Assembly (NCBI GenBank): GCA_973895155.1
Contig: OZ316898.1
Coordinates: 17,174,001-17,238,000 of the forward strand
From: Marsupella aquatica
Lineage: Eukaryota; Marchantiophyta
Direction of reading: 5' to 3'
DNA: 64,000 bases
Part shown: positions 23,411-35,016 of the stretch, in pieces
How positions within the stretch are numbered: the first letter of the stretch is position 1
Layout: each line of letters opens with the position of its first letter
The notes under the pieces: model-generated
What the model saw: the letters and a program-made list of their open reading frames with translations, nothing else
Told to the model about the DNA's origin: nothing
The model's database searches: none
Program-made: the position numbers and the translations under genes

Positions 23411-26008
23411 ATGGCGTTTTCCAAGCAGGAGGATGAGGACGATGATTTTGAGGTGAAAGTGCGTGGTCGAAGAATCGAGCAGAACGAGTCTGAGCGGGGT
23501 GTTTCGTGCTGCCTCGGGAAGCTGGTGGTTGTGTCCATGCTGTCGTTAATGGCTGTGGCAATTTGGTCGCTGCCTTATCTGTTGAGTCGAATCTCGGTGA
23601 GCATTCTCTGTCGTCTTCTTCACTCTGCGTCTGCTCCTCCTTTATATGAGCTCTTGACATTTAAAATGTGAGTTTGGCAGTCCTGTTATAAGATGGGGAG
23701 CTCGATGATTTTGCCTTCAGATTTAACTAAAGGAATGTCGGGTCGTCGAGTGGAACCCAAATCTACCCCAGGCGATCTATGGCAAGTGTCTGGAGTTGAG
23801 ATAGCCCAACCTGGTGTTTGAGGGACTCATAATTGATCACAGAATGAGGGTTCTTGCTTTCCAACTTCGAGGCAATCTTTGGTTACATTTGTTCGGTAGG
23901 TTCATTGAAGGAGTAAATAGGGAAAAAAGACGGCACCGACCAATGCATTATTGTTTCCATACGATTTAAATCCATACTGTAGTATTCTTCCACGGCCTGG
24001 AAAGAGTTTACTTGTCCCTCGAAGAAAAGAAATCGGAGTACATGACCCATAAACCTCTTGCTCAATTCTTTGGGGGCTTGTTGTTGAGTTCCTTTGTGCT
24101 AGGCAAATATTTGAATCTTGATGAGGTATGAAATTTTGGTGTGGGGAATATCAATGATGCAGTCAGATTGATATGTCCTCCATCGTGACTGCAGGGATGA
24201 CAATGGATCCTCCAAGGAATTGGACAAAATGTAGGAATGACCGTTTAGTGACGTTCTCTGGAGGCAGTGAGGAGAATGTTGGAAGTGGGTCTAGCTCTTT
24301 TGGCCATGTTTTTGCCAAATCTAGTGGTTCTTCCCTAATGCGTCGACTGACTCGGCTGTGGGCCAGATACAGCAGTTTCTGCATTACGGTGGCGTTCCTT
24401 TTGACCCAGGTCGCAGCGAAGAGCTCTCCCTTTTCAGTTTTACATAGCAGTGATGAAGTCGCATCAAACCACTGCGCGGGCTCTGACAATTTGTTTAGAG
24501 GATCTTACAGAACAAGTGGAGAAGCGGTGCATCAAAGAAATGCTTTGGTCCGAGTTGTACACAACGTTTCCCATAGGGTTTTTCAATTGGGTGAAGAACA
24601 CCAAAACTGGCCGAAGCTTGAGTTGGGATGGCGCACCGTTTCCGCTGTGATTCTGGGGGGAGTCGGTGCGGCGTTATCAAGCGCAGGAGGCCTCGGCGGG
24701 GGAGGGCTTTTTGTGCCCCTGTTCAACCTGTTACTCCAATTTGACTCAAAAACGTCTGCAGCATTGTCCAATTTTATGATTCTAGGAGGATCCCTGGCAA
24801 ACCTGTACATTAACCTTCAGCAGCGCCATCCCATTGTGCACCACAGACCTCTCATAGATTTCGATGTCGTGTTGCTGCTACAACCAAATATGTTACTTGG
24901 AATCAGTACTGGGGTGATCCTCAACGTCATATTACCCGACTGGGTCATCACAGCTTTGTTAGCCGTCACCCTCGGTTACATGACCATCCATTCTTTCAAA
25001 GGTGGTCTAAGGCGTTGGAAGAAGGAAACGAATCAAAATCTTCAACGTAAGATTGCAGCAGAAAATAGCGTAGCTCCATATGTTCCAGCTCCTGACTTTC
25101 ATCATCATCACTCGAGTTCTGAGAATTCCTCAAGTGATGACGACATATCGCCTTCTAGCACGGACCCCTTGAACAATTTAGCAGACGAGGATGCTGAGGA
25201 GAATCGGAAGAGAAGCAAAAGTCGCAGGTCGAGGCTGAAGAGGAAACATCTCGGGAAACATTCGGATATTGTGTCCGAAGAACTGCATCAGGAAGGCGAC
25301 GAGAGCCCCAAAGAGTGCTCCTTGTTTCCTGTTGACAAAGTTCTTGCTCTCGTATTTACTTGGTTGGCATTTTTCGTCATCCAAGTACTTCGAGGTAGTA
25401 AGGGAAATAAGAGTATTTTGGGTATCCAGGCTTGCGGACTCGGATACTGGGTCCTCACTTTGTCTCAGATACCTCTCGCTCTTAGCGTCACTGCTTGGAC
25501 CATGAAACGTTTGCGTGCTCCCCATGCAAGCAGGCTGGGTTCTGAATGTATCCAGGACGATGGATTTGTGCTGACGCCCAAATCCTGCATGCTGCTCGCC
25601 TGGATGGCATTGTTGGCAGGCCTGCTGGGAGGATTGTTGGGGATTGGTGGTGGGATGATAGTTAACCCCCTGCTTCTCACCATAGGAATGGTCCCACAGG
25701 TGACAGCAGGGACATGCGCGTCGATGGTTTTCTTCTCCTCGTCTATGTCTGTCGTTCAGTTCTGGCTGATGGGGCGGGTTCCTTTAGAGTATGCACTCTC
25801 GGCGGCTGTGCTTTGCGCAATTTTCTCCAGCGCTGGGGTTACACTGGTGCACCGTTCCATCGACAAGTACAACCGGGCTTCCATAATCGTGTTCTCAGTT
25901 ACCACCGTGATGGGTCTGAGTGCGCTCCTCATGGCCGGATTTGGTGGATACAGTGTGTGGCAGAAGTACATGTCGGGTGCTTACATGGGGTTCCATAATT
26001 TTTGCTGA
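23411..26008 (+). CDS. TauE/SafE-family anion exporter (membrane permease)
   Basis: TauE/SafE permeases export sulfonates or sulfite-type anions in bacteria; plant members are membrane proteins of poorly defined substrate. The favoured model is exon 1 23411-23596 (ATGGCG context, donor TCG|GTGAGC) joined to 24167-26008 (acceptor GTCAG|ATTGAT), 675 aa, in phase. The first internal repeat begins near residue 210 (WRTVSAVILGGVGAALSS) with the glycine signature GGLGGGGLFVPLFN at about 236-249. The second has GGLLGGLLGIGGGMIVNPLL near 545-565. A charged cytosolic loop at about 365-440 holds HHHH, a Ser/Asp cluster and a basic stretch, and separates the two halves. LDMP-like and HPI/VHH segments match plant relatives. 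Exon 2 contains its own signal-like helix (SSFCITVAFLLTQVAAK), so translation could instead begin at ATG 24173. The family is certain; the N terminus and substrate are not. Confidence 0.85.
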
Positions 26009-26938
26009 CCTTAGATCCCGATCCCAATGTCTGCAAGTGATGGCCATACAACAACACTGCTGAGAATACTTTCCGTAGACAAAGGTGAACCCTTGAGAAC
26101 TACTAGGTACAGGAGTGGTAAACGTCTTGTTTACTCACAATTCACGTTCACGAGAGGTCGTAGTTGAGGAACAACTATCCCAGTCGGCCCAAAAGTTATG
26201 TCTGGCCGGAGACACAGAATGAATGGAAGGCACTGTTTCTTTTTGAGACATGGATTAAATGCCTTGAGTTCCCAGAGTATTTTTATAGAATTAGTGAAGA
26301 ATAAACGGCAGTGAGCTCAAAAGTTCTCTTCGTTCGACAACTGCTATATTTGGCTGGACACAGCGAGCAGTTGTAGTGCCCTGTTTCTTTTATAAGCGTG
26401 GGATAATCCTCTCAGTTACCGAGAGTACCTAACTGAGGAACAGATGCTCCCAGACCGCTCGAACGGTGTCTTCGTTCGATTCAATGTTGTTGGCGGGAGC
26501 ACTTGTAGTCTGGCGTTGCTGAAAGTGCATTTTGAAATCTTCGTTTCACGGGATAGAGCTGTACTCACCCACTGTATGGGACTGCTGCTTCTGCAACGCA
26601 TTTAGTTTGTTGCAAGCATTGATCCAGGTTTAGTACCGAAAGTAAGGTAAAGTTTCACTTCTTTCTCATAACGAGCCTGTCCTGTAACCAGGACTGGAAA
26701 GCGGAATCACCACTTCCTACTCCCAAAAAGCCCCAAAAATAGAACTTCTCGATTTTGCATCTCGTTCAAGAAACAGAAGCTCATAACTTAGGGACAAAAT
26801 TTGTAGTGTACATGTATCTTGCAGAATTGAAAGCTGGCAGACATATTACATCAATGCATCTGCTCCTTCCTAACATTCGAGCTGTGGAGGTAATTACTCG
26901 CCTTTGTACACTCAACTTTTTTTTTAGGGTCGTTGGGC
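26009..26938. other. Convergent 3' spacer between TauE/SafE and the VIR3-like gene
   Basis: Contains the 3' flanks of both genes. The minus-strand frame at 26416-26601 and plus-strand frame at 26755-26976 are not recognisable; the latter overlaps the end of the neighbouring gene and is a shadow. Confidence 0.4.
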
Positions 26939-29900
26939 CTAAATGTAAGCCACATTTTCAAGCGAAGTTTCAATGATTCCAATGCACTCAGCCACAGTTT
27001 TGCCAAATGACATTGCATCTGCCAGTTTGCTATGCACAGCTTTGTGTCTCCTCAAGAGAGTTACAGTGTTTAAAACTGCCCATCTCACTTGACCATCAGC
27101 TTTACGCTGAGTAAAACCCAAACCTCTCATCAAATCATCTAACTGCATAGCACAGTAGGGACCTTTTCGTCAGAACAAGGCATGGAAGATGAGCTATTCA
27201 TAGTAGAAGCAGTGGCACTCATATTTGGATGAATTGCTTACACAATACAAGAAATCACTCTTGTCTACTAGCTGCAGATCTTTTACCTGCTGAATATCTG
27301 CTAGGCCACCTTCCGCGACACCGTAAAGAAGATACTCTGTGGCCACGCCAGCTAACGCAATACACGATACTTTGTCCAAGGTCTGCAGCCAGCCACATCA
27401 CGTGTGAGCAGACATCCCATTATGCCAGACAGACAACACATGGTGAACTAATATAATACCTTGCTCTCTCGATCACTTGGCTCAAGCACTTGCAGAACTA
27501 CGAAGACTCGTACTCTATACTCAATTATATGCCTACAGCATTGCCCCAAGTTCCTTTAACCCACAATTAAGGCACCAACAAAAGAGTTCTCCGGAGTGAC
27601 AATTTGCTAAAATTTAGTACTGGACCAAGTAGAGATGGTACACATTATTATGAACACATGTGAATTGCAATCAGCAATCAATGCATGCTCTGTTCAAACG
27701 AACTTAGTTCTTCTAACGGAGAGTCAACAAAGAAACCTTACCCCAGCAGACACTTTTCCACTAGCCACCTGTACCATTTTAAGACAAACCAACATTATGT
27801 CAAAGACTCAACAAGTGGTTCTCGAACAAAAATACTGGAAAACTTCGACCACAAGGACCACGCCTGGATAATCAAGCAACATAAGGGTCATCTTAGAGTA
27901 AAGCTTAAAAGACAAATAGACAAGGGAACGGCGGGATAGGCGGCAGAGAGGAATTTCACGAACTACAAACTTTTAGCGTACCTCTTCTTGAAACTCGAAG
28001 TCTACGAACGTGGTGCCAGCTTGCACATTGAGTGCACCATATCTCTTGAAAGCATCCAGGCTAGACAAGGTGTAGCTCTTTGGAAGGATTCCCATAAAAT
28101 AGGATATGAGGAAGTGTCCTGCTTCATGCTGAGCTCAAAAACAAACACAATTCGTCTCGTCAGAAATCCACACTCCGTAATGCCACCAGCAGAGTGAACA
28201 ACACAGAAAAGACGGTCAACAGAGATTTGAGGCTAAGCTCCAGAATCTGGGAGACAAAGTGATGCCTGCCTTGAGAAGCCTACCTGTGCCACTCTCTCCT
28301 TGTAATTCCTGCTTATTACTCGACCGAGTGTATCGAGAATCAAAGTCTCTAGCCCTCCTCCGTTGGCCACCTACATCACCTCACCTAACAAAGCAGACTA
28401 AGTTTGGAACCACGAGATATCCTGAAGGCATTGTCAGGCAAACTGAAAAAGAGGAGCACCACATAAGACGAACACATTGCTGCACTCAAACCCATAGACA
28501 ACCCAAGCCTGATACACAATTGAAAAGCGAGGTTAGAGCACGACGCAATTTAACGAACTAACTAATAAAGGGGAACCAGAATCAGAGAGCGAGTTCGTGG
28601 AGAAAAGAGTAGGAGCGCAACCTGATCTACTGTACCAATAAACAGGAAGAGAACTACGATGCCGAGAAGTTGCATTGGATTCGTGTCGAAGGCCCGCCAT
28701 GCCGCAACTGCCCCCACTACTCCCGCAACTTGCAAGTTCCTTCTTAAGGAACCCAACGTCCTATCCACTGGTGACAGAAACCTTGACGCATCAATTTTGT
28801 TTAGACGCAGATCCTCAAGAGTGTATATTTTCTGCGGAACCTGAAGATGAGAAAGTGACGAACGGCCATCAAGCTGCATGATCATGACAGTCCTAGGGAT
28901 GGCTACTCATTATTCTTGTCAGTACCAGTGGTGAGTATAGGACGGATTTCGGTCCAGCAACGTTCATTCAAACGAGGGAAGGACCTCGTCCTTAAAACTT
29001 ACATCGGCCACCAGATGTGTACATCATACACAGCTGGAGATGCCACTACTAAACGGCAGACAGTTGCGTCCTGACAATCTCACACGAATCAGCTAATTAT
29101 TATGGTTGTCAGTACCAGAGGTGAGTACATCTTAGGCTGGATTCCAGTTAGCACTGTTCATCAAAACGAGAGAAGGACCTCGTCCTTTGAACTTACATCG
29201 GCCACCAGATGTGCCCATCACATACAGCTGGAGGTACCACTACAGAAGGGCAAAAATTGTTTGCTGACAATCCCCACACGAATCCTGGTAGCAGGCACTA
29301 AGTTGAATTCAAATGAATCTAGCCGAAATATTCAATTTGCTGAATAACTTATAACATTTTCGTGCCCCCCTCCATTGTTCCAGCGCTGCCTCTATTCAGC
29401 TCCTTGTAAAGAAGGAATCCCTGCAGTGCCAAGATACAGTGGAAGCTCCCAGGACATTCCATCTTTCCGTATAAATTCCGTCGCCAAATGAACATCCATT
29501 TGAAGAGGCTCCAACAGGAGTTCATAAATGCATTCCGCAGGTTTACCTAGTCAAGAAACGAAAGCTAGATCGGTTCCCTGTATTATGGACAGGTACATTT
29601 TTGTTGTGGGCGATATGATCTCTGCAAAGCCACAAAGATTACAATCCAGGACTTCGTTTTCCAGAACTGAAATAATCGTTGACATTCAGCGATTAGCCGA
29701 GAATTCAGCTGTCTCCGTGAAAAAATAAATTTTCGACTTCGTTCTCCGGACGTTAGAGTTCGTTCGCATTGTGTATTACTCAATAGATCACATTAAGTCA
29801 TGCCGTGGTCTGGACTCCGATGCCAATTGTGCAATTCTGGAAATTCGAATTCCGAATTTAAGTGTTCATTCCCATTACGCAATTGGTCTCTAATTCCAAT

Positions 29901-30481
29901 TAAATTCTGAGGCAGTCTGCCGGAGCATCGATGCAAACAAATTGATCCTTCCTGCGAGAACATTTCAGCTCAGCTATGCAGTGAATTGTCCACACAAGGC
30001 GATATAAAATGCAATGCTACATTGAAATCTTCGCACCCACCATGGCAGCTTTGCCGAATGCTCGCAAATTCTGCGCCAAACTCAACGCTTGCCGGTCGTT
30101 CCCCCTTTCGAGCTCAGCGTCGATCAAAGTAACCCACACCTTGGAGTCCACGAAGACCTTGCCGCTCTGCGTGGGGGTATCACCCTCGACCTCAACACCA
30201 CCACCGTCCTGATTGGACGCCGCCCGTGCTGTCATCCCCCTGCTCCTCTCCACATTCCTCGCCGCACCGATGAGGATACCACCACCACACTCGACCCCAA
30301 CTCGTCCTCTTCTTCCTGTACTTAGTTTTGATGATCGTTGCCAGCCTTTGCAGCTCCTCTGCGCTCCACGAGACTCGCGCAGAATGGGAACGAGGGCTCG
30401 CTGTCGTGGCCCACAGCTGCCACCGCTAGAGACCAGCAACGATCCGGGCGAACACATCCTACATACGACGAGGTCTGCCAT
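26939..30481 (-). CDS. VIR3: VIR3-like chloroplast membrane metalloprotease (HEAGH type)
   Basis: VIR3 (At1g56180) and relatives are putative FtsH-related thylakoid zinc proteases whose loss gives virescent leaves. Seven exons on the minus strand: 30481-30041, 28840-28622, 28370-28284, 28128-27982, 27768-27742, 27382-27287, 27142-26939 (stop TAG), 406 aa, all in phase 0. Residues 1 to about 85 are Ser/Arg-rich, fitting a transit peptide; ATG 30481 (ATGGCA) was preferred over 30538. Conserved blocks are VPQKIYTLEDLRLNKIDA, hydrophobic helices near 180-225 (LLGIVVLFLFIGTVDQ), the catalytic-type motif HEAGHFLISY (250-259), ILPKSYTLSSLDAF, CIALAGVATEYLLYG and EGGLADIQQ, LGFTQRKADGQVRWAVLNT and LLRRHKAVHSKLA. 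Exon 5 is a 27-nt microexon encoding VASGKVSAG, which bridges FQEE and TLDKVSC exactly as in the family. No AAA ATPase domain is present. Proteolytic activity is inferred from the motif. Confidence 0.9.
28913..29290 (-). repeat. Tandem duplication of about 190 bp inside VIR3-like intron 1
   Basis: Two units, about 28913-29095 and 29102-29290, share TTGTCAGTACCAG-GGTGAG, AAGGACCTCGTCCTT, ACTTACATCGGCCACCAGAT and ACACGAATC. Divergence is moderate. They occupy a third of the 1.2-kb intron (28841-30040). Confidence 0.85.
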
Positions 30482-31640
30482 GAGCTCGGAATACTGTTGT
30501 ACTACGCCTGCTGCTTCTCTGCACTCACGAGGAATCAAACAGACGAAAGTCTTTCTAATTTAGAACCAATCTACCTCACCTCACCGCACCACATGTGACT
30601 TCCGTCCCCAAAGCCGGATCTCTGGAACGATGGTAAATTGAATTGAATCATGCTCAGCACGCACGGGCGTGGCTAGCGCAGTGTGGACAGGAAATAAATG
30701 CCCTAAGATCCTTGTGAGCTTTCTTTTGACCGAAGAATTCCTCAGTAAATTCAGCTGAGCTCAGCTCTGATCTGCTATCAGTCCAGGGAAACACGACTGC
30801 ACCACCTCACTGACCGGAGAAGTGAGTGCGAGATTCGGAACAGAGATTCAGGAGCACACGAAGTCACGAGGGGATTTCAGGAAAAAACAGGAGAGGTGAG
30901 AGAATTGCCCTCTGGATTCAGGGTCGAGAATCTCAGTCCATATCTCTCTCTATCCAACCATCCGTCCCTCCACCCACAGCTCTGAGCTGCTTCCAGTCCG
31001 AGGAGAAGTTCGTACACGCGATGCTGAGCTTAGCTCTAATCTGCTGTCAGCCAGAAAAAAAGCTCATGCACGCCATGCGATTCGAGGCCGGTGACCTCAG
31101 CGCTCATCTGCGTTCAGTCCAGTCGCAGGAGGACAACAACAACCTCAAGCATGCGAGGCGTTACGAGGCGGAGCAGAGCGCTAGAGCAGGATCTGAAAGA
31201 TGGGTCTACAGAAACGCGATCTTCCACTCCCAATCCAATCATCCCGTGTCGAGCGAAGTCACGGGAATGTGAGAGGAAGAGACTGAGATTCAGCAGAGCG
31301 CGAAGAAAGACGAAGGATTTCATGACGACAGGAAAGCTGGGGGGGCCGAAGAGGTTGGAGAGTATCGGGCGCTCCAATCAGAGCGGATCGCACATGAGAT
31401 ACTGTCGAGGGTACAGCGTTGCAGCAGAATCCATGGAACCGGGCTGTTCTGTTGGAAGGGTGGGTTCCATGAACGGCCCTTGAGACACTGCACACTATTA
31501 TTGTAAGGGTACATACCAGCCTTTTCTGTAGTGGCATAAATTTGCAAGATTCCAGTTATTCCAAAAGTTTGTGGTCACCTTTGGCAAGAATAATAAGCTA
31601 CACTGCCCACAGCACTTAGTGTAAGTCACACTAATTGTGT
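30482..31640. other. Spacer upstream of the VIR3-like gene
   Basis: Should include the VIR3-like promoter. A degenerate repeat with CTCAGCTCTGATCTGCTATC-, AGCTCTAATCTGCTGTCAG- and AGCGCTCATCTGCGTTCAG-like words recurs between 30760 and 31130. The plus-strand frame 30826-31272 runs through it and has no recognisable product; I do not call it a gene. Confidence 0.4.
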
Positions 31641-31765
31641 AGCCCTTTAGATTTTACATGTCTCATGTAAAATAGGGCGAGTTGCATTATTTCAGGTGTT
31701 ACACTAGCCCTTTAAATTTTACGTGTCTCATGAATTGCATTATTTCAGGTGTTACACTAATTACA
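31641..31765 (+). repeat. Tandem duplication of about 67 bp
   Basis: AGCCCTTTAGATTTTACATG and AGCCCTTTAAATTTTACGTG begin the units at about 31641 and 31708. Both end GCATTATTTCAGGTGTTACACT. The second unit has a 12-14 bp internal deletion. Confidence 0.85.
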
Positions 31766-32029
31766 GTTCACAAGAAGTTGCACTTTTGGTCTCATTAATT
31801 GAGGTGTTCGCCTTGAATGTCACACTTTGAGAATTGAGGCATAAAATTGAGACTCAAGTGGAGACTCAATACAAACTAAAGAGGGTGACTTAACATACTT
31901 AATAAGTGTGGTTCGGGCTATAAAAAAATGTTCACACAAATTAGTGTGAGTCACTCTAATTATGGTGTCACACTAATTATATACTCACACTATTTCAATG
32001 GATAGTGTAGGTTTTCTGTTTCTCATTAG

Positions 32030-32330
32030 CCAATTTTAGGGTTTACGGTTTAGTTTCCCACCTAGCTACAGGTCCCCTTAGCCAGAATCTAACAGTCATC
32101 CTTAAAAGGAGACCTAATGGCCAGAAAATTGAGGGAATACAAACAAAGAATACTCTAATTATCTTCTCCACCTCTCCAAAAAGTTTCAATTTTGACCAGA
32201 ATTAGCTAGGTTTTCTGTTTCTCAGCAGCCAGTAGCCAGTTTCCCACTTAACAATAGAACTCCCTAGCCAGAATCTAACAGTCATTCTTAAATGTAGGGA
32301 GATCTAATGGTCCAAAATTTTAGGGAAATC
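32030..32330 (-). repeat. Dispersed AT-rich element, family A, two inverted copies in tandem
   Basis: Read on the minus strand, both copies give AGATTCTGGCTAAGGGG-like words. On the plus strand GCCAGAATCTAACAGTCATC at about 32090 and GCCAGAATCTAACAGTCATT at about 32269 are followed by -CTTAAA-GGAGA-CTAATGG. Preceding CCCACCTAG/CCCACTTAA and TTTCTGTTTCTCA words also recur. Confidence 0.7.
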
Positions 32331-32363
32331 AAATAAAAATATTCCTGGCATCTTCTCCTTAAT

Positions 32364-32532
32364 AGGAGGTATTTGCTTGATTGGACTCCAAAATGAAAAG
32401 TGTTACTTGATAGAACCCCTGAGATTTTGGGTACATTGATTCAGGTCAATCAACGGTCTGGATCATTGAAGGGTCTTATCAAGTAATACTTTTCAATTTA
32501 ATTTGGGGTCCCATTAAAGCAAATACCTCTCT
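32364..32532. mobile_element. MITE-like element with terminal inverted repeats of about 60 bp
   Basis: The left arm starting AGGAGGTATTTGCTTGATT at 32364 and the right arm ending GCAAATACCTCT at 32530 are inverted copies of each other through about 60 bp. Both arms also share ACTTGATAGA/ACTTGATAAGA and GAAAAGTGTTACTT/GAAAAGTATTACTT. The centre is about 45 bp and there is no coding. Long arms with a short centre suggest a Mutator-like or foldback MITE. The target-site duplication is not clear by eye. Confidence 0.75.
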
Positions 32533-34410
32533 TCACATAGGCTGGCATTGGCCACACTGGCAAGAAAGTAAAAACCTTCAAGATTAAAGCTCATGTAGGC
32601 CCTCCTTTACAGTAGTCCTATCCTTGTTCACACAATAACTAAATAATTAATTAAAAAATGGACCTGTTTGAGATTTCAGAATGCTTGTAAAACTCCCACA
32701 CAAGTTCAGTTCACTCTGTAACACCCCCTTACCCCTGTTGTGGCAAACAGGGCTTAGACAACAGTAGTAATACCCTTCTATTGAGATGCCCCTCTTTGCA
32801 AGAAATGGGGTTGGGGCTAGGACAGGGGCAAATGCAAAGCTCCTCTTAAGCTCATTTCTCCAATCAATGGATAGGTTAACCCCTGCCTGGGTTAACATGC
32901 ATACTCCACATAGTAGGTTTAGCTGTGTTTCTATGATTATCTTGATAATGTTGTGGTCACAACCTTACTTGGAAGTAAAAACTCTAGTAGAACATTGTTA
33001 TGCACAATGTCATTCGGGGTTCAAATGTTACACCTAGGGTCAGGCTGACTTGGGGGTTGAGATCCTTCATTCCAATAAAAAATAAAATACATTGAGGTGG
33101 TTATAATTTTTGCCAGTCAGTCTTTCCTTGACCTAATTCCTTGCATGTATCTTCCTATGTTTTGTTTACACACTACTACTGTCTTTCCCAAAACACAGCG
33201 CCATGGCGCTCTATTTGAATAGTGTGCCCTGGGCGTTGTGTTCAAGTTTTGGAAATTTTATATTTGCAGTGTTGTGTTCAAAAATTGACGTTCTGAATAT
33301 TGGCATTTGAGTTGAGGCCGCTTAGGTCTAAACCAGTCTTGCTCACTGTAAGGCTCTACGTACGGTCTAAGTCTAAAAAAAGTCCTTTCATGAAGCATTT
33401 GATAGTAGTACTTAAAGATTGGAGAATCACACTAGCCCATAGATGAAACTCTATGAGATGACGTCAAAGATTGAATGAGGTAAACAAGGATTGGAAAAAT
33501 CATAACCTAAATGGACCATGTTTGATGAGTGATAATTAGATTTTGTGACACGCAACCTGGGTTTCTTTCCTCCTAGTTATAGGTCTTGCACTTGGTCCAC
33601 CGGCACACAGGAAGGGCAGACTATATATTACGCAAAATTTAATTGTCAGCCTGGGACCATATAGACAGCGGGATAGATACTTAGACTATACGTAGAGCCT
33701 TACTATAGTCTAGTATCTATGCTAAAGTACTATAGTCTAATTAATGAGAACAAAAAGGAGTTGGCTATAATTATCTATGAAATAAGACCAACAATCCAGA
33801 ATCCTTCAAGATAATTATGTGTTACAAAGAGTTATACTGCAGCAGATCCAAAACTTTAGATCATCTACTGCCTTTGGTGCATGGAGTAGGATTGGCCGCG
33901 TGGCAGGGCAGCCGCCCAAGTTGTCGTAGAGGCTGGCCGCACAGCATTTTACTCGCCTCGGCTGGGATGGGATGGGATGGGATGGGAGCTGACCTCCGGA
34001 GCTGAGTTGAGGGCCTGCCCATTTTTGGTCGCTCATATTGAATTTCTTTCACGCAAAAACGGTCCTGTAAATTCAAAACCTGTAAATTCAAACGACGACC
34101 ACGGCAAAAAAAGGCGCAATGTCTTGTTGTAGTTTTTGATGAAAATGGTAGCGTGTAATTTATTGTGTCCATAACCCTTAACTCAGTTAAGGTCCATCAA
34201 ATTATGAGCATTTGAGACGTCCTTATAAACCCTACACCGTTCGAATTGCTACCACCCCCTGTGCTTCCCTGTGCATGCACGGAACGGGAATAGAACCATA
34301 AACATATAGTTCCAGTGTAGGATGCCACAGTACATAAACAGACTCACCGTTTTTCCCGGTAGCGTTTCGCTGCCAACATTCAAACTCGTTCCCCGGTTTC
34401 AACGCGAAAT
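32533..34410. other. Gene-free spacer
   Basis: Contains a GGGAT pentamer run at about 33964-33986 and otherwise short unrecognised frames (32786-33037, 33861-34172). Confidence 0.4.
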
Positions 34411-34512
34411 CCGTTTTCCTACTCTGCGCTACGGACACAATCAACTAGTTTCTGGAGGAGACCGTTTTCCTACTTTGCGCTAGGACACAATCAACTAGTT
34501 TCTGGAAGAGAC
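34411..34512 (+). repeat. 51-bp tandem duplication
   Basis: CCGTTTTCCTACTCTGCGCT at 34411 and CCGTTTTCCTACTTTGCGCT at 34462 each run on to GACACAATCAACTAGTTTCT. It lies about 500 bp upstream of the CASP-like start, so it may be in that promoter. Confidence 0.9.
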
Positions 34513-35016
34513 CTTGGCCTCACTTTCTCCAGAGGGACACCAAGATTTTCTGTTCAAGAGCCCTGGGTTTGCTCAGGAGTCGATTCTCCTTGTGATATCG
34601 GTATGCTGCAGGCCCTGTTCGGAACTCCTCCTGCTCCTCTGGCTCGTGGTATGTCTCTCGCTTGTGCTCCTTCGGTTTCCCTCCGTTGTCTGAAATCTGG
34701 CAGTCCATGGTTCTGTTTCGATTTGTTGTTGTTGCTGTATGTGCCCAGCTGCTACTGCTGTTGTTGCCTCTGCCTAGTTTGTTTCTTGTTTCTTGTTTGC
34801 TTCAGCTTAAATTTTCGTTTCATCTGGTTTCTTCAACAGTTTTGCCTTCTGCTTGTTTTGGGCATCGAAATATATGGACTTTGGACACGCATGGAAGCTG
34901 TCGTTTTGATGTTGTAAGACGCCACTGTGTTGGCGTTGCAGGTATATTTTGCTATAAATCATAGTTGGAACCCCATTATTGAGTTAACACAGACTGTGTA
35001 CATCACGGAGTGAGCT

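Noticed and set aside
30826-31272. 148-codon plus-strand frame with repeated SEEKFVHAM/PEKKLMHAM-like segments
   Set aside because: The protein repeats simply reflect a degenerate DNA repeat (about 30760-31130), and overlapping frames exist on both strands; upstream region of the VIR3-like gene.
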